From positions 13,428,501-13,492,500 of the forward strand of contig OX485805.1 of assembly GCA_950295325.1 (NCBI GenBank): a stretch of 64,000 nucleotides of DNA. The letters run 5' to 3'. Numbering within the stretch: position 1 is the stretch's first letter; the number at the start of each line of letters is the position of its first letter. The DNA is from Polytrichum commune (lineage: Eukaryota; Streptophyta; Polytrichopsida; Polytrichales; Polytrichaceae). This document shows positions 48,077 to 61,085 of the stretch, in pieces. The position numbers and the translations under genes are program-made. The notes under the pieces are model-generated. The model did not search any database and was not told where the DNA came from. It was given only the letters and a program-made list of their open reading frames with translations.

Positions 48077-49579
48077 GTACACAAAATCAGCCAGTCACAA
48101 AACATATATCTATATATACACTTCAGTGAGCCACACGGAGGACCCCTTATGTAACTTGAATGAAGATTATAGAACCTAACCAAACACATCATGTAAAATG
48201 TCTTCTAGACACAAAGATAGGGCTCATCACCAGGATTCCTAACCTTCAATCAGCAACCATATGCTCATAATTTAGAATATCCAATTCAACTCAAACCCCT
48301 ATCCAGGACTTCTTAATGAATTCATACTGTCTGCCTACTGGAGGGTAATAACATTTTCAGGGATGAGGTTTGAGTACCAGGTTGTGGATGCTATGTCTAC
48401 ACTGTACATAGTGCATTGCAAGCTCAAGTCATACGAGCTCACCGAATTTATTAACACCATAATAACTTCAGTACTAGCTCATATGAGGTTACTTTCTTAA
48501 CCAAGACTCTTTCCCAAGGAAAGTGTCACACTCATCAAGTTCCTTCGGCACTGATGATAAGCTATCTGTCACCCTTGTGGGGATTATAATCAAGTTGCCT
48601 CTCCAGCCATCTGCAGCAGCACCTGTACATGCACACAAACAGTGAGCTCCCCCACATTCTGCGAATCAAGCATCTGAGACATGGGATCACAGTAGTAATG
48701 GTGAAAATGCAAACAACCATCTTGATCCAGCCAAAAAGACCAGAAATCGATTGATTTGACATACACCTGTCATGTTCTTACTTTTTAAAGTATGAATCTA
48801 GTACGGAGGATGGGGAAAATAATATACTAGTATACCTATGCAAACTCTATGAAGCTTTGATACCTTGCTACATCCTGGAATAATCCAAATTGTTCCTCAC
48901 TGATTGAAATTGAGATTGTAAAGGATAGATAACTTAACGATGTTCTAGATCACTCACTCAAACCGATCATGTATTCCTTCAAGTCTACTACATGACATTC
49001 TCTTTGAGACTTACATGTCTCTACAGCCTCTCAAAATTAGATCATTGGACATGAACATCCAGATCATTGCAGTGGGTGTATTGCAAAAGCAGATATCCAA
49101 GACGACAAAAATGCTCTTTCATAATTGCCCTCCTTTTTGCTCAGCCATCGAAATCTCTAAACAGATCCTCAATGGAACTACCAGCAGGCAATGAATTGGT
49201 GAGAACGTATTACAAGCCCTGCGACAAGAGAGACATGTATCTCTTAGGCAGTGTTGACTTGATAAACTGCATGTAAACCACAAGCTAGTATTCATAACAA
49301 TGGTAAGAATGTATTATGTTACTCAGGCTGAATATAGTGAGACCCAGATTGATGAATCAGAATAAAGACCCAGGATGTAGAAGATGGCAAAGAATCCCCA
49401 GTCTCCTTTTCCAATAAAGACCTACAAGCTGTTCCACCAGCCCAAATTTCTAACTCTTCCGCATACATACCACTACCACATTTATCTTTGGTGAGGTATT
49501 CTTGTGATTTCAAGCAACTCACCTTCAACATCTTCCCACTACAATCCAATGGCATGGACCTCATTGACAGCCAGGTACT

Positions 49580-51897
49580 TCAGCTTTGCTTTGAGTCGCT
49601 TGAGATTGGATCCACACTCGAGCGAAAACTAGATTCCACCACCCCACCAGCCTGCTGATGAATCATGTTATGTTTTGGCCCTGATGTCGAGCCGAAACTA
49701 CTACTTTCTACCCTGTTGCCATGTTCATCAACCATATCATTCTTGGGCCTCAGAGTTGAGGCAAAACTACTTGATTCCACCCTACCACCCAGCTGATTAC
49801 ATAATTCATTCTTAGGCCCCAAATTTGAACCAAAACTAGTGGATTCCACTTTAGCCCCCTTTTTGTCCATTGAGCTGTACTTGGGTCCCAAAGAAGTGGA
49901 TAAACCATTAGATTCCACCCTGCCAGCCTCCAGATCACTTGAGCCGATCTTTGGTACTTTGATCTCCAACAGGCGCTCCACAGGGGTTCGGCAGATAGGG
50001 CAGCGGTTGGTTTGAAACCTCAACACTTTGGCACACTCGCTACACATACACTGTAAACCCACCCCAAAATGAACTCTCTGTCAGTGAAGTCCAAACAGGT
50101 TACAGCAGATCCAAAGCAGTTTGCAGACGACCATATTCCTACCTAATGGGATTCTCCCCCAGCAATGTGTCACAGACTCAGGAGTCATTCTTACCCAGCA
50201 CGCTCCTTCCTATCCTTATAAGGCACACCAGTGCACTAAATATCTGACTCAGTGTGGCCCACAGTATTCGTCCTTCCCAGACATTAATTGTTTTGAAATC
50301 ACTGGGTGGCAACTAGAGAGTTTATTATAGGACACTTGGTGCTACATGACAAGTCACAAGAACCACTCTATTAACATGGCGTACCAATTTCAATGCCACA
50401 CTAAATCAGATCTTTAGTGCAGTTTCTCCAAGTCACAAGTACATCACAACCCAGATAGAAACCACTTGCCACTCTGCAGTGACTCAATGTAGTAAAGAAA
50501 ATTTAGCTCACCATGTGTCTGCAGGGCAAGACCGTGGTATCCCGAGGCTCGGACATACAAACAACACATTCTTTGCCGGCATCAGTGCCATCAGGATTGC
50601 CACTCACACCACTGTTATCAATCCCATAAATTTCTTGTAGCTCATATCCAACACCACCGACCCAGATGATCTGCTTCATTACCCGCACCTCATATGCATC
50701 ATCGTCTTTTTTCTCGATAATTGCCTTTGTGGTCTGTGAGTGCACCCAGTCTGGTAAAGGCGCCTCCAGCGGTTTGTCATGAATAGATTGCTCACCAACA
50801 GGGCGATTTCTGGCCACTGTCTCCATCCGAATCACCAAAGGAAAAACATTGTCCTCCCCTTTAGACAACTCCCTGTCATCAAATAAGGCTAGCATCACAC
50901 CCGTACCGGGGGCCTGCCTGAACTTTTGACCCAGGCCTTTTTCGAATTGCGTCCGAACAGGCATGTAAATATTGGGCTTCAGTGAAGTCAGGCTGCAATG
51001 TGGACCCTCTTTTGCGAGGAAGAAAATGCAAATGCTGCAATCACAACAGCACACTTTTACACTCTGCAATCTTTTTAACGAGAAGGTTTCCATTAGTTTC
51101 AGCAACTCATGGATAATGTGAACAGTATGGTGTCTTGTAGCCATTACAAGCAGAGTGCATTCTTGTTGTACACATTGTCACTCGTCATAAGAGCAACTCA
51201 TGCGGTCTCGAGAAGTAGGTTACAGAAGTTTTGTGCTTAGTCAAGTAAATTTAGCAGATATATCCAATTACTACTGCATCTCATTGAATTCCCACTCATA
51301 CCCAGATCAACCGCTCATAGATGCTCTGGATGCAAAATGCTCCTACATGCGCTGCATGATGTGTATGGGCAGACACTGACATTGGTGGGATGTGCAACAG
51401 ATTCGCACAATTGATTATATGAGAAAATGGGAGGAATCGCACCTTCCAGCCACAGTGGTATCAAAAGAGAAAGCCACCAAGAAATACCCCGGATTCTCCT
51501 CATCTCTCTCCAGCCGCAGCGTTGCCTTCTTCAGATTGACATCGTTCTGGATGGTGATGGCTTTCTGATTCTCAGCCCCTTCCGAGGCGTGTGTTCGAGG
51601 AGGTAGCGGCGGGGGGGGATTGGAAGGTGGCGGCAGACTGCCTGAAGGAGCCCTGAACCCTTGTGGCGGTGGCAGACTCATAAGGTAATGCCCGTTGGTA
51701 GGAATGCTCTGGTGGAAGTACTGCGGTGCCGGCATAGCACCATTGTAATTGGGTGGATAATAGTATGGCATGTGAGGCGCAGCGCTGGGCGGGTAGCCTG
51801 CAGGTCCAGGCAGTGACGCAACAATTCGTGGGCCGGGCACCAGGTTCGGATTCTGCGAAATGCGGCTATTCCGCCGGCTGCTTGGCAGGTTCCCCAT
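49580..51897 (-). CDS. LOG2/LUL-type RING E3 ubiquitin ligase, copy B
   Basis: Exons 51443-51897, 50512-51034 and 49580-50050 have the same lengths and phases as copy A (1449 nt, 482 residues); introns are 408 and 461 bp. All eight RING ligands (C308, C311, C323, H325, C329, C332, C343, C346), the MGN start, the DAR2-type region and the repeat tail are kept. By manual comparison it differs from copy A at 22 residues: 5 in exon 1 (for example PP to SL and A to E), 12 in exon 2 (several in the variable loop between the DAR2-type core and the RING) and 5 in exon 3. The frame is open and the splice sites intact, so both paralogues look functional. The promoter region is also shared. Subfunctional change is possible but cannot be judged here. 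Confidence 0.93.
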
Positions 51898-52703
51898 GGA
51901 ATGAATCCACTCACTCACGCAAAAATCAATTTTAAAGCTCTACCACTCCAGAGTCAAACTGCTTGCAAAAGAGGATGATACTTCCTACACACCTTGACAA
52001 ATCTGAATCTGTGCAAATTATCCTTGTCCTAACAAGTTTCGCCTACCATGAGCCATAAGGAAGGTGCCAATCAATCCCGAAACACGAACAAGAGGCCACC
52101 GAGCCCTGTGTTTCCATATTGTGTCAGGCCAAGAAACTGAAACCCTAATCAATCACCATGTTCCAACACTCTGAGCCAAGTAAAGAACTCGTCACTTCCA
52201 TAACCTAGAAAATAAATTGCTCTACACATACCCTACATCCTCCATCCCTGCATGCCACATCCTCCCGTATCCACGTCCTATATCCTACGACCAATTCATC
52301 TTTCCTCACACTGACCAACCGCTCTTAACCCCAATCAATCGCCAATCAGCACAAGAGCAGAAACCGTGAAGCGCGAGAAATGACGCGATTTCCCCTCGCC
52401 TCTTCTCTTGTCCCGTCCCGCTCCGATCCCGTGGTTGCTGATGAATGAACCCGCGAGAGAGAGAGCCCCGAGGAAAGTGGCGGAGCGCAGGAAAGCGGTC
52501 GTAAGTTTGGCAATTCGGAACGGGAGCAGGTGAGCGAAAGGTGTACGGAAAGCCCTTGACACCAGCTTCTTGGGTTAGACAGTTGCAGGCGAGAATCGGG
52601 GCGGATCGCAAGCGCGAGGTCACGGAACTTCGAAGGTCTGGAGCCCAAGGCTGCCACGGACATCCGAACTCGAAGCAAGCGGCAGCACCACACAGGCTCG
52701 GGG
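51898..52703 (-). promoter_or_regulatory. Leader and promoter region of ligase copy B
   Basis: Homologous to 21901-22757 with small indels, including loss of several bases around the pyrimidine-rich tract. It ends at the duplication break next to the GC-rich module at about 52700. If distal promoter elements lay beyond the break, the two genes would differ in regulation (inference). Confidence 0.5.
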
Positions 52704-52848
52704 CCACCCTCGTCTCTAAGGGCCCCTCAAAATGGGGCCCCCGCCTCTGCCCGGCCTGCCCCGCTTCTGCCTGCCCGCCCGCCCGCCCTACCTGCCCGCC
52801 CGCCCGCCCGCTAGCCCGCCCTCCCTGCCCGCCTGCCCGCCCGGTCAA
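52700..52848. repeat. GC-rich CCCGCC low-complexity module
   Basis: Begins CTAAGGGCCCCTCAAAATGG, then GGCCCCCGCCTCTGCC, and continues as CTGCCCGCC-type units, very GC-rich in an AT-rich setting. A related module in the opposite orientation lies at 62800-62968. The proline/alanine-rich open frames across it are translation artefacts. Confidence 0.8.
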
Positions 52849-52854
52849 GCTGAC

Positions 52855-53195
52855 GAACCGGTTGAGTTTGAGAAATAACCGGTTGAAGCTCAAGACTGCG
52901 GGAAAATTACAGATCATTTTAGAGGAATCTATATAACATACCCCAATTTAATAAAGGAAAACCGGAAGATGTTAACATGTAAACGGCTAGACTTGCAAAC
53001 ACTAGGATCTCAACCGGTCATGCCCAAAAATCTCCCCGATCATTGGAGCATAGTTTCCAATTCCAACCGGGGACATGTTAACATCTTCCGGGATTTCTTT
53101 ATTAATTTGAGATTTTTTTAAGCTTGAAAAAATGATAGGTAACTTTCTTAAAGTCCTAAATTTCAACCGGTTATTTTTCAAACTCAATCAAATCA
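52855..53195. repeat. Foldback repeat with AACCGGTT arms
   Basis: The left arm GGTTGAGTTTGAGAAATAACCGGTTGAA (from 52858) through ACCGGAAGATGTTAACATG pairs with the right arm, which in reverse reads GATTGAGTTTGAAAAATAA, then CCGGTTGAA, then CCGGAAGATGTTAACATG. Related single arms occur at 28200-28500, 60630-60690, 61030-61085 and 62690-62740. Confidence 0.75.
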
Positions 53196-54384
53196 TTTTT
53201 TAACCATATGTTGCTCACATTCACCTCACCTTCAAGGTCCAAAAGTCAATATATATATGTCTACTTTCACTTTCACTTAGTAAATAAGCATTTTATTGGA
53301 ATTCTATTTTTACAATGCATTGTTCATTAGACTCTTAACCCTTGATTGGTTTAGGGTTATGAGAGGATTACGAAGACGATTTTTGAGACCAAGAGTAAGT
53401 TGGAATCATCAAAAGAATTTCTTCCTCGGAGTCTTCTCCTTGCCATAGAGAACCAAAAATTCTTTTGAATTCGCTCGGATTTACAACACAGGAGTTGGAA
53501 TGAGGTAAAATATGCCTAGATTTGGCATATCAATCATATATCACAACTACGACAAGTACAAGGTACAACAAATCATCTTTTGCATAAAATCATCTTGAAC
53601 ATGAGCCTAAATAATCAAGACAGTTTTCTCGAATGTAATTTGCATTAAATTGATAGTTGCAAGACCCAAAAGGTTGAATTGTGAGACAATATTGAATAGA
53701 TCATTAGGTAAATGTTGACTTAGCCCTACACAGAAATCAGTCCTCTGGAAGGGTGGGTATGTCCTAGCAGCTTAAATGCAGGTCACTTGCAATTTTGTGA
53801 TGTTTGTATTTCCCATTGGCGGTGTATTTTTTAAGATACTATAATCCTACGACGACTTACTGCTCTTGGATTCATGGTTTATATAGATTTTCATACAACA
53901 AAGTTAAGACGTATGAGTACTTCCCATTCTACAGCTTAATATTCATTGCAGTTGAAGTGAGACTTCTTAGACAATTCTCGAGTTTCATTTTACTTATGGT
54001 AGATGAACGAGTGAGTCTAATCTGTTGCTCTTTCATGATATGATTCTCAAATGACAGGTTTGGATGTGTCATCTGGACCGCAAGCTTGGTGTTTTGCGAC
54101 AGAAATGGCTTAAACAATTATAGGTGTCCCAACATGTTTTAAACATGATTTGTTTTAAACATGAAAAATGATAGGTAATCTTCTTAAAGTCTTGAATTTC
54201 AACCGGTTATTTTTCAAACTCAATCAAATCATATTTAAAACATATGTTGTTCACATTCACCTCACCTTCAAGGTCCAAAAGCCAATATATATGTCCACTT
54301 TCACTTTTACTTAGTAAATAAGTATTTTATTGGAATTATATTTCCATAATGCATTGTTTATTGGACTCTTAACCCTTGATTGGT
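53126..54384. repeat. Direct repeats of about 230 bp flanking about 790 bp
   Basis: GAAAAA-TGATAGGTAA-CTTCTTAAAGTC through AACCCTTGATTGGT occurs at about 53126-53352 and about 54150-54384 with few changes. The spacer (53353-54149) has no recognisable gene. The ends do not look like LTR termini, and no primer-binding site is seen. Confidence 0.7.
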
Positions 54385-55519
54385 CAATGACTTTCTTGAT
54401 TTATTAGTTTGATGAAGAACCAATTGTTTTCGTTTTAATTTCTTTATTCTTTGCTATAAGCAAGGTTATTACCACATTATTGATGATTCAATTTGCATGA
54501 CTTGTTGTGTTTCATTGGAATTATGAGGGTTTAATGTCTAACATTTATAACCTATAGCCCATGCGAACGGGAATTTTGAGATGAATATAGATATACCAAG
54601 CATATTATTCCAAGAAGTTTGTTTAGGGTGGATAAATATTTTATTTCTCATTCCTCAACCCAAAAATTGTTGCATGGGCAATTGAGTTTGAACTATGATT
54701 CTAACATTCCACCAAAAATGCTAAACAAAGGGTGATTAAGTTGATTTCAATCATGTCTTCTTACACACTTTCACTCATGTCCAATCATAATATATTTAGA
54801 CATTGAATATCAAAAAATGACACTCCTGCTAGACTTGGGATTGGCACAATGCCTTAAGGCTTTATTAAAAACCAAATCATTCACACCCCTCAAATTTCAA
54901 ACATAAAGACAAGTCGACTCTGAAGATGAAATTAAGACACTACCACATCATTATACATTATTTCCAAAATCCCCATGTGTAACAATAAGGACTAACAATA
55001 GCGAGTCATTTTTATTTATTCAATAGTAATATTGCTAAAACTCATATTTCATCATCAACCCGGAAGTCTTCTACCTATATGGTGGATCAATAAAGATGTA
55101 GCTACTCAACCTTAGGAAATATTTAGAAGAACTACATTTAGAAAGATCACAAGAGTTCAAGCAAGAGCCATTTTGAAAGATAAAATGAAAAGTGTGACAA
55201 TTGCAAATATATAGATCATAAAATCTAGTACATCAAAGATGAGCTCTTGTTGCTCATTGTAGTTGTGAAAATGAACAAAAAAAATAAGATGGCTGCCAAT
55301 TCCATGAAGTCGTACATATTTGCAACAAAAGATAACATATCTTAGAAGATTGTTCGCCGGCGTAGAGTAAGACAAAAATTATATAAATAATGAAACACAT
55401 ATATGTGCTCAACCATAAAGCACAAAACACAAAGCACAAACCTCAAAGCAATGGGTTATCCAAAAGATATTCATAATTCTAGAACTTTGGCAAGAGGCCT
55501 ATATACCTTAATCACCGGA
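54385..55519. other. Intergenic, nothing recognised
   Basis: AT-rich; no domain, array or terminal repeat seen. Confidence 0.5.
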
Positions 55520-58500
55520 TTATTCAAAAGAAGGCCGTAATTCCAAACTCACAAGGTTGTCGCAATTCTTGCACTCCACATAACCATCACTTTCTTCCAC
55601 CCTTGTGTTCACCTTACACTTGTCACAATGTGCCCTCAAAACCTTAGGAAATATAGTTTTTTTATGCTTTGAATGAGAGACCAATACACGTGCATTACGT
55701 CTTGGAGTTGGTCGTGATCCATTGCCTACTTCATATTCCGGTATCTTTCGTTTTTGTCCATATCCCATCCTTGTTCGTCTCACATTCTCCTGAATACTGG
55801 CTATAGATCCACGCCGGGGAATATCAATAGTGGAAGGTCTTTCGAAAGTTATAGGCTTTGAAAAAGAGTCAAGAAACGTCCGCATAGTATGTGTCTTGTG
55901 CATCATTTCTTCTTCACAATAATGTTCAACACAAGATCGTTCTTTTTCCACCAATCTTTTAATGTCATCCAAAGCATTCAAAAATCCGTTCATATAATCA
56001 TTTCTTTCCACGATATTTCCAGAAATATTCGATTCCAATATATCAATTTCCATTGAGGATATTGATTCCAAATTCACAATATCATCTAAATGATCCACAT
56101 GCTCCACACGTTCCACATGTCCTATAAGTTCTTTAGCTTGTGGACAAGAAAAATATTCTTTCACAATCAATTGTACTCCCAATATATGTTTGCAAGTAGA
56201 TTTTTGTGATGGACAATCACAAAAATAAGTGTTCAAAGAAACACTATACTTTGTGTTAGGAATATTCTCACTTGTAATCCGAAATAACATATGATCCGCA
56301 TCTACTACCTCTAATATTGCATCCGGATTCGCTTGGTAAGCTTTCAATATTCGTTCTCCTCCTTTTAAACGTTGTCGACACTCCTTGGTATTACCTCTTC
56401 TTGAAAACCTTCCCGAATCATCTACATATAAATTACAAAATACATAAGATATATAATAAAATTGCTACAAACAATATGTATCACGAAAATTTATCAAAAA
56501 TATTAAAAATTATAATATTATGCATAAATTGAACAAAAAAATTACTTACTTATAAGTTGCACAGTTTGAAAATGATCAAGAAGAGTAGGTCCACCAATTC
56601 GACTTCCATCCGCCGCGCTACCCACAATTGCAACAATGAGATCCTTAAGCGCACGATTGATTTTTCCTTGAAGCAAAGTATACTTAATCCATTCCCAATG
56701 TCTTTCGATGTGATTTGTAGTATCTATACCTCCATAGGTAAATAAACGACCAAATCGTGGCCATAGTCTTCTCCAAGGTACATTCTCATCGGCCCATCAT
56801 TTCTCCATGTAATCTATCACATTCGGTATATGTTGAAAATTTTCGTAAAATCTCTTGAGATTGTTGTCAAATTGTTGTTCTTGTGGACAATGCATTAAAA
56901 ATGACTTTGTTCTTGTTCTCGTTTCACATCTCTAGTGCATAACATATAAAATATAGGGACTCTTTTGCCATCTTGGTTTGGAACAATTGCGGCATATAAA
57001 AGAAGACCATATTGATTGGTACAAAAAGTAGAATCAATAGCCCACGAATTGCCATGTGAAAATCTTCTCCCAATATTTCGCATCCACTCATCTTGTATGA
57101 CTACAACAAAAGGACGTTTTCTTGGATTTTTCTCTTTTGGCAAATATGGTTGATAGAATATGACCTTTTATTGATCTTGTAATCTTCGGCATTCTAGTTG
57201 AGCGGCATCCCAATCGTCCTTTCGCAAAGCATCTACACATATTATCATGACAACATATCAAAATATGTAATGAACATTTTAATTTATTTAAAATGATACA
57301 TATATTATGAAAAGTATAACGTACCATTCAATCTCATAGAATGCCTCAATTGCGCCACTTCTTTTGCGATGATGAAAAATCGATATGTAACTCTCTCCAA
57401 CTCCGTCACAATACCTTTAATGTTGTTTGCCTCTCGATTGGAAGCAAGAGCCACCGTCGATATGGAAATCATCATCTTTAAATTTTCTTTCGTCATAGCC
57501 ATAACCAATGGATGCACAGGCAGAAAAATGATATCGGCTTCCGAAACTGGAACATGTCCCGTGTGTTGCGTATGCACAGAAATTGTAACATCTCCCAATT
57601 GTAGGTCACGGTCACAATTATCATATGTAATGGCTTCCACCGTTTTCAATTGAAAAGAACAACCACACAACCTAGACTTCCTATCTTGATTTGCATCTTT
57701 TTCTTGAGATTGACTAATAAAAGATGTCTTTCTATGAGGATGTTTCTTATTTCCACTCCGATGACAATGATAGTACTTCACAATTTGATCTTTATATTTA
57801 TAACTTCTTCGCAATTTGCGGAAGACCATATATTTTGTCCATATTTGGTCAAGTGTGACATCCAAAAGATGATGGGGAATAATATGAACCTCATCCCATA
57901 ACTTGACATTATCATAAATTGCACAAGAACGAAGACATTTTTCAACATATGAACTATGAATTCCTCCAACTCTAATATCCGTTGTCCACTTCTTTCGAAT
58001 CGCATTAAGTGTGGAAGTTAACGGTAAATATTTGCCGTCAACATTTACATGACACTTTTGAACTATGGAAGGCCACAACTCAATGGGAGGAATTTGCCGT
58101 TCTATTGAATCTTGTCTCATGGGCGATAAAAATACTTCGTCATTGATATTAACCAATTTGACGTTTTCTTGAAGTTTTTTCCATCTTTCTACGGTATGAC
58201 CAACATCATTGACATTAACATAACGTCCATGATTTTTTTGAAGGGGTCGAAAACTAACATCCGATTGACGAATTTGCTCAAATGTAGGAATTGATTGTGT
58301 TTGTAAACAATCAATCATGAGCTTCATACTCCCAAATGTAAAATGCACATACTTTGGAAAAGTATCAATAGGAATATGCTCCAAAAAAAGAGAAGAAGAC
58401 TCATCTTTAGAATTGTCGATGTTGGTACATGAAAAACTTGCATGGTCCACATCACTTTCATGTAATCCTTGATGAATTTCTTCATGGCCTTCAAATTCGG

Positions 58501-58651
58501 ACTCATAATCCGATAAGTTGAAGTACATCTCCTCGTGATTCTTGAAAGAACCTCCAACGATGTCCTCCACTTGCACAACATAATCAAGTTCTTCCTCAAA
58601 ATCTGATGGATAAATGTAGTCGTCTTGTAAATCTTCAGTTTCTTCTTCCAT
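55520..58651 (-). pseudogene. Mutator-like (MULE) transposase gene, decayed
   Basis: Three exons with good GT-AG sites: 57325-58651 (from MEEETEDLQ), 56550-57232 and 55520-56421. Exon 1 encodes an acidic N-terminus, then a Cys/His-rich zinc-finger-like region (YYHCHRSGNKK, LCGCSFQLKT) and HTGHVPVSEADIIFLPVHP. Exon 2 has the start of the MULE catalytic domain (WAIDSTFCTNQYGLLLYAAI) and, later, GGIDTTNHIERHWEWIKY. Exon 3 has a SWIM zinc finger (FCDCPSQKSTCKHI) and a C-terminal Cys-rich HCDKCKVN...CKNCD segment. It is dead: exon 2 has in-frame stops (after RRLQDQ, after the FYMLC region and after VIDYMEK), and the middle of the catalytic domain appears deleted. I could not find terminal inverted repeats. 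Confidence 0.85.
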
Positions 58652-60044
58652 TGAAGCAAATTTAATGTGTTCACAAACACATGTTGAAAGAGAACCTACA
58701 TACACCCACGCAAACAAATGTTGAATTCCTTTCAATCTTACAAATATCATTTTTTCATGCTTAGTTTTCTTTAAACCCAAAAGGTGACAAATACTAACCA
58801 ACATAAACCACAAAGTTTATATTTCCTAATTACACAATGATAATATACATTACAATTCATTATGAAACATAATATAAATATCCTATAAAGTACACAAATA
58901 GAAATATAAACCCTCTAAATATGTACCTCCAAACTTCTTATGTTTGATGTCTTGAATCCAAAGCTTATTCCCTCATTCGTCTAGAATTCACTTCTTAAAA
59001 AAAAACCATAGAATATGTACAAGTTTAGAACGCGTTTAAAAAAACTCAATATTGGTAATGGTTACAAGCTTGCACACCCACCAAATCATTCATGTAAAAG
59101 GAATTCGTCAATGGTATGATTTGTGTGTCTTATTCTTCAATTACAATTCATTGTTTACTTCTAACATTCTATGATCGAAATGTCATATACATGAAGATCA
59201 AATCATGGATATCTTTGACAACATAGACATAATGGAACAACAATGTGAAGTACTTATCTCCAAAATTGTATTTGTAATCTCTGAAAACCTAAATCTTTGC
59301 ACTAAAAGCCAACACTATCCGTACATAAACTACACAACTCCGTGAAGGAGCCATATTTTACATAATTTTGCATGACACTTCAAAGTGTTGGTGAAGATAC
59401 CGTTGTCTCAATTTTGTGAAGTATGGAGTGAGTTGGATGCATAGATAGTCGTAAATTGTTGGAGGACCTGCAACATGTTAATACAATTATTAGTTTTCAA
59501 AAGCTAGTAGGGAATTTAGATAAGTTGACAATTGCTAACCTAGGTAGGCAACACCATAGATCTTTGAGCTCCTATGTCAAGAGTTCTTGAGAACATTTGT
59601 ATGTCGTTATAAGTTATTATGTCATACAATCTATATTGCTTATGTTTTCGTATTCCCTTGATAGTACGACAATTTTATGTCATTTGTCATATGAACGAGA
59701 AGACAACACCTCGATAATACAACATTTTATGCGTTTCCCAAACGTGTCATACTAAAGAGGGATAACAATAATATCGAGGTTGTCGTACTAATGAGTTTAG
59801 ACTGTATAGTGGTCGGGATGAGGGATAGAAAACAATTTCTACATGAGAATTGAACTCTGTTAGTTTTGGAATCAATAAGATATCTTCCAAATCCGCAGGG
59901 TGCTTGATGATAAATACCTTAAAGTAGTTTTATTTTATGTATTTATTCATTTTTGGATATATTTGACCCATACCTAAACAAGTTATGTAACTCTGCGACA
60001 TAAGTTAGATGCATGGTTCACAAATGGAGGTAGCTTTATCCACT
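58652..60044. other. Intergenic; possible pogo-type MITE end at 59720-59806
   Basis: In reverse, 59720-59806 starts TACAGTCTAAACTCATTAGT and continues with ACCTCGATATTATTGTTATCC. This resembles the CAGT-plus-CTCGATAA style of plant Emigrant-like pogo MITE termini. No second end was found. The remainder is AT-rich with nothing recognised. Confidence 0.35.
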
Positions 60045-60140
60045 CAATACTGGATGTGTGTTGGGACAGCCTTTGGACACTTTCTTTTGGGCTCTCATAA
60101 TTTCATGGTCACAGCTCATGGCTCGTGTGTGAAGTGACCC
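60045..60140. mobile_element. Right-end fragment of the 4636-5107 MITE family
   Basis: TTGGGACAGCCTTTGGACAC, then TTTCTTTTGGGCTCTCA and CTCGTGTGTGAAGTGACCC followed by TTA, matches the right part of the complete copy at 5027-5107. The left half is missing. Confidence 0.75.
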
Positions 60141-60549
60141 TTAAGTTACCGCCCAAACACTAACATATCTCTCTTCACACATGTGGGTAACTTACCACAC
60201 CCGGTCTCATAACATAACATGTAAAGTTACTCCACTTGAAATTTACCCTCATACTCACGTATTACTTCACATACTACGCGGACACATGGTGGCTTTTGCA
60301 GCTATAGTGAGGTTAATCATGGCTTTAGCCCTGAAGTTGAGCAAGTGGCAACTCAACCACAAAACTCTAGCTATTTGTGGCTACCTTATTTTTAATAATG
60401 ATAGGCTATTTTATATTCAAGTTGACACCGTAACAATTGCAAAGAAAGTTAATTTAACCTCTAAAGTTAGGCTTATTTCTATTGAATCACCTTCATGTGT
60501 GAAACCTGACTTAGTTGTGGAATACAGTTAAGTTAAATATAAGCTCAAA
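60141..60549. other. 116-codon open frame of unknown status, otherwise nothing
   Basis: A plus-strand frame at 60181-60531 (starts MWVTYHTRSHN) has no recognisable domain and directly follows a MITE fragment. I do not call it a gene. Confidence 0.4.
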
Positions 60550-61085
60550 ATCCTCCTCTTGGCATAAAATAACAAATTTCTTGATACTTAAACCTTAAAC
60601 CCCAAACGTGGAGAGCCAACCCCTACTCAGATGAACTGGTTGAGTTTGAGAACTAACCAGATGAAGTTCAAGGCTTTAGGACAATGACCACACTGATCTA
60701 AGAAAGGAACTGAACCCTTAAACAACCTTGTCATTCTAACATCCACAAAACCTCGTCCTGAATCGCTCATCTTCTCCTTTCAGCCTGCCCTCAAACAAAT
60801 TCTCGCCAACGATCGCCAAAAGCCATAGAGACTATATATGCACCCGCTCATGTTTCATTTGTTATGTATTCTGACTTGATGTCAGAATCAGAAACTTCAA
60901 ATTTATTTTCAATACTGGACACTCAATACAATCTCAAAATCCCCCTTGGACACCCCTCTTGGCACGAGAGAACAATTTTATTGATATTTAAACCTCGAAC
61001 ATCAAACATGGAGAGCCGACCGCTACTCACAGATGAACTGATTGAGTTTGAGAACTAAGCAGTTGAAGTTCAAGGCTTCAGGACA
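60550..61085. repeat. Direct repeat pair of a CCGGTT-family arm (period about 395 bp)
   Basis: CTCTTGGCA-GA-AACAA...TTGATA-TTAAACCT...TGGAGAGCC-ACC...CTACTCA, then GATGAACTG-TTGAGTTTGA and GAAGTTCAAGGCTT-AGGACAAT, occurs at about 60556-60690 and 60955-61085. Confidence 0.75.

Larger units (their letters stand above)
43105..52703. repeat. Segmental duplication, copy B
   Basis: Collinear with 13265-22757, same orientation, about 30 kb apart. It carries the second ligase gene. It keeps the empty sites of the two segment-A insertions (45184-45185 and 46587-46594) and has its own extra blocks (43620-44230, about 45213-46530, and a tandem duplication at 47164-48076). Its right end breaks into a GC-rich module. 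Unlisted parts hold no supported gene. Confidence 0.9.

Noticed and set aside
52541-52936. Proline/alanine-rich open frames across the GC-rich modules (also 62632-62986)
   Set aside because: These are translations of CCCGCC low complexity; several frames are open at once.
53126-54384. LTR or TRIM retrotransposon
   Set aside because: The repeats do not start TG or end CA, and no primer-binding site or polypurine tract is visible.
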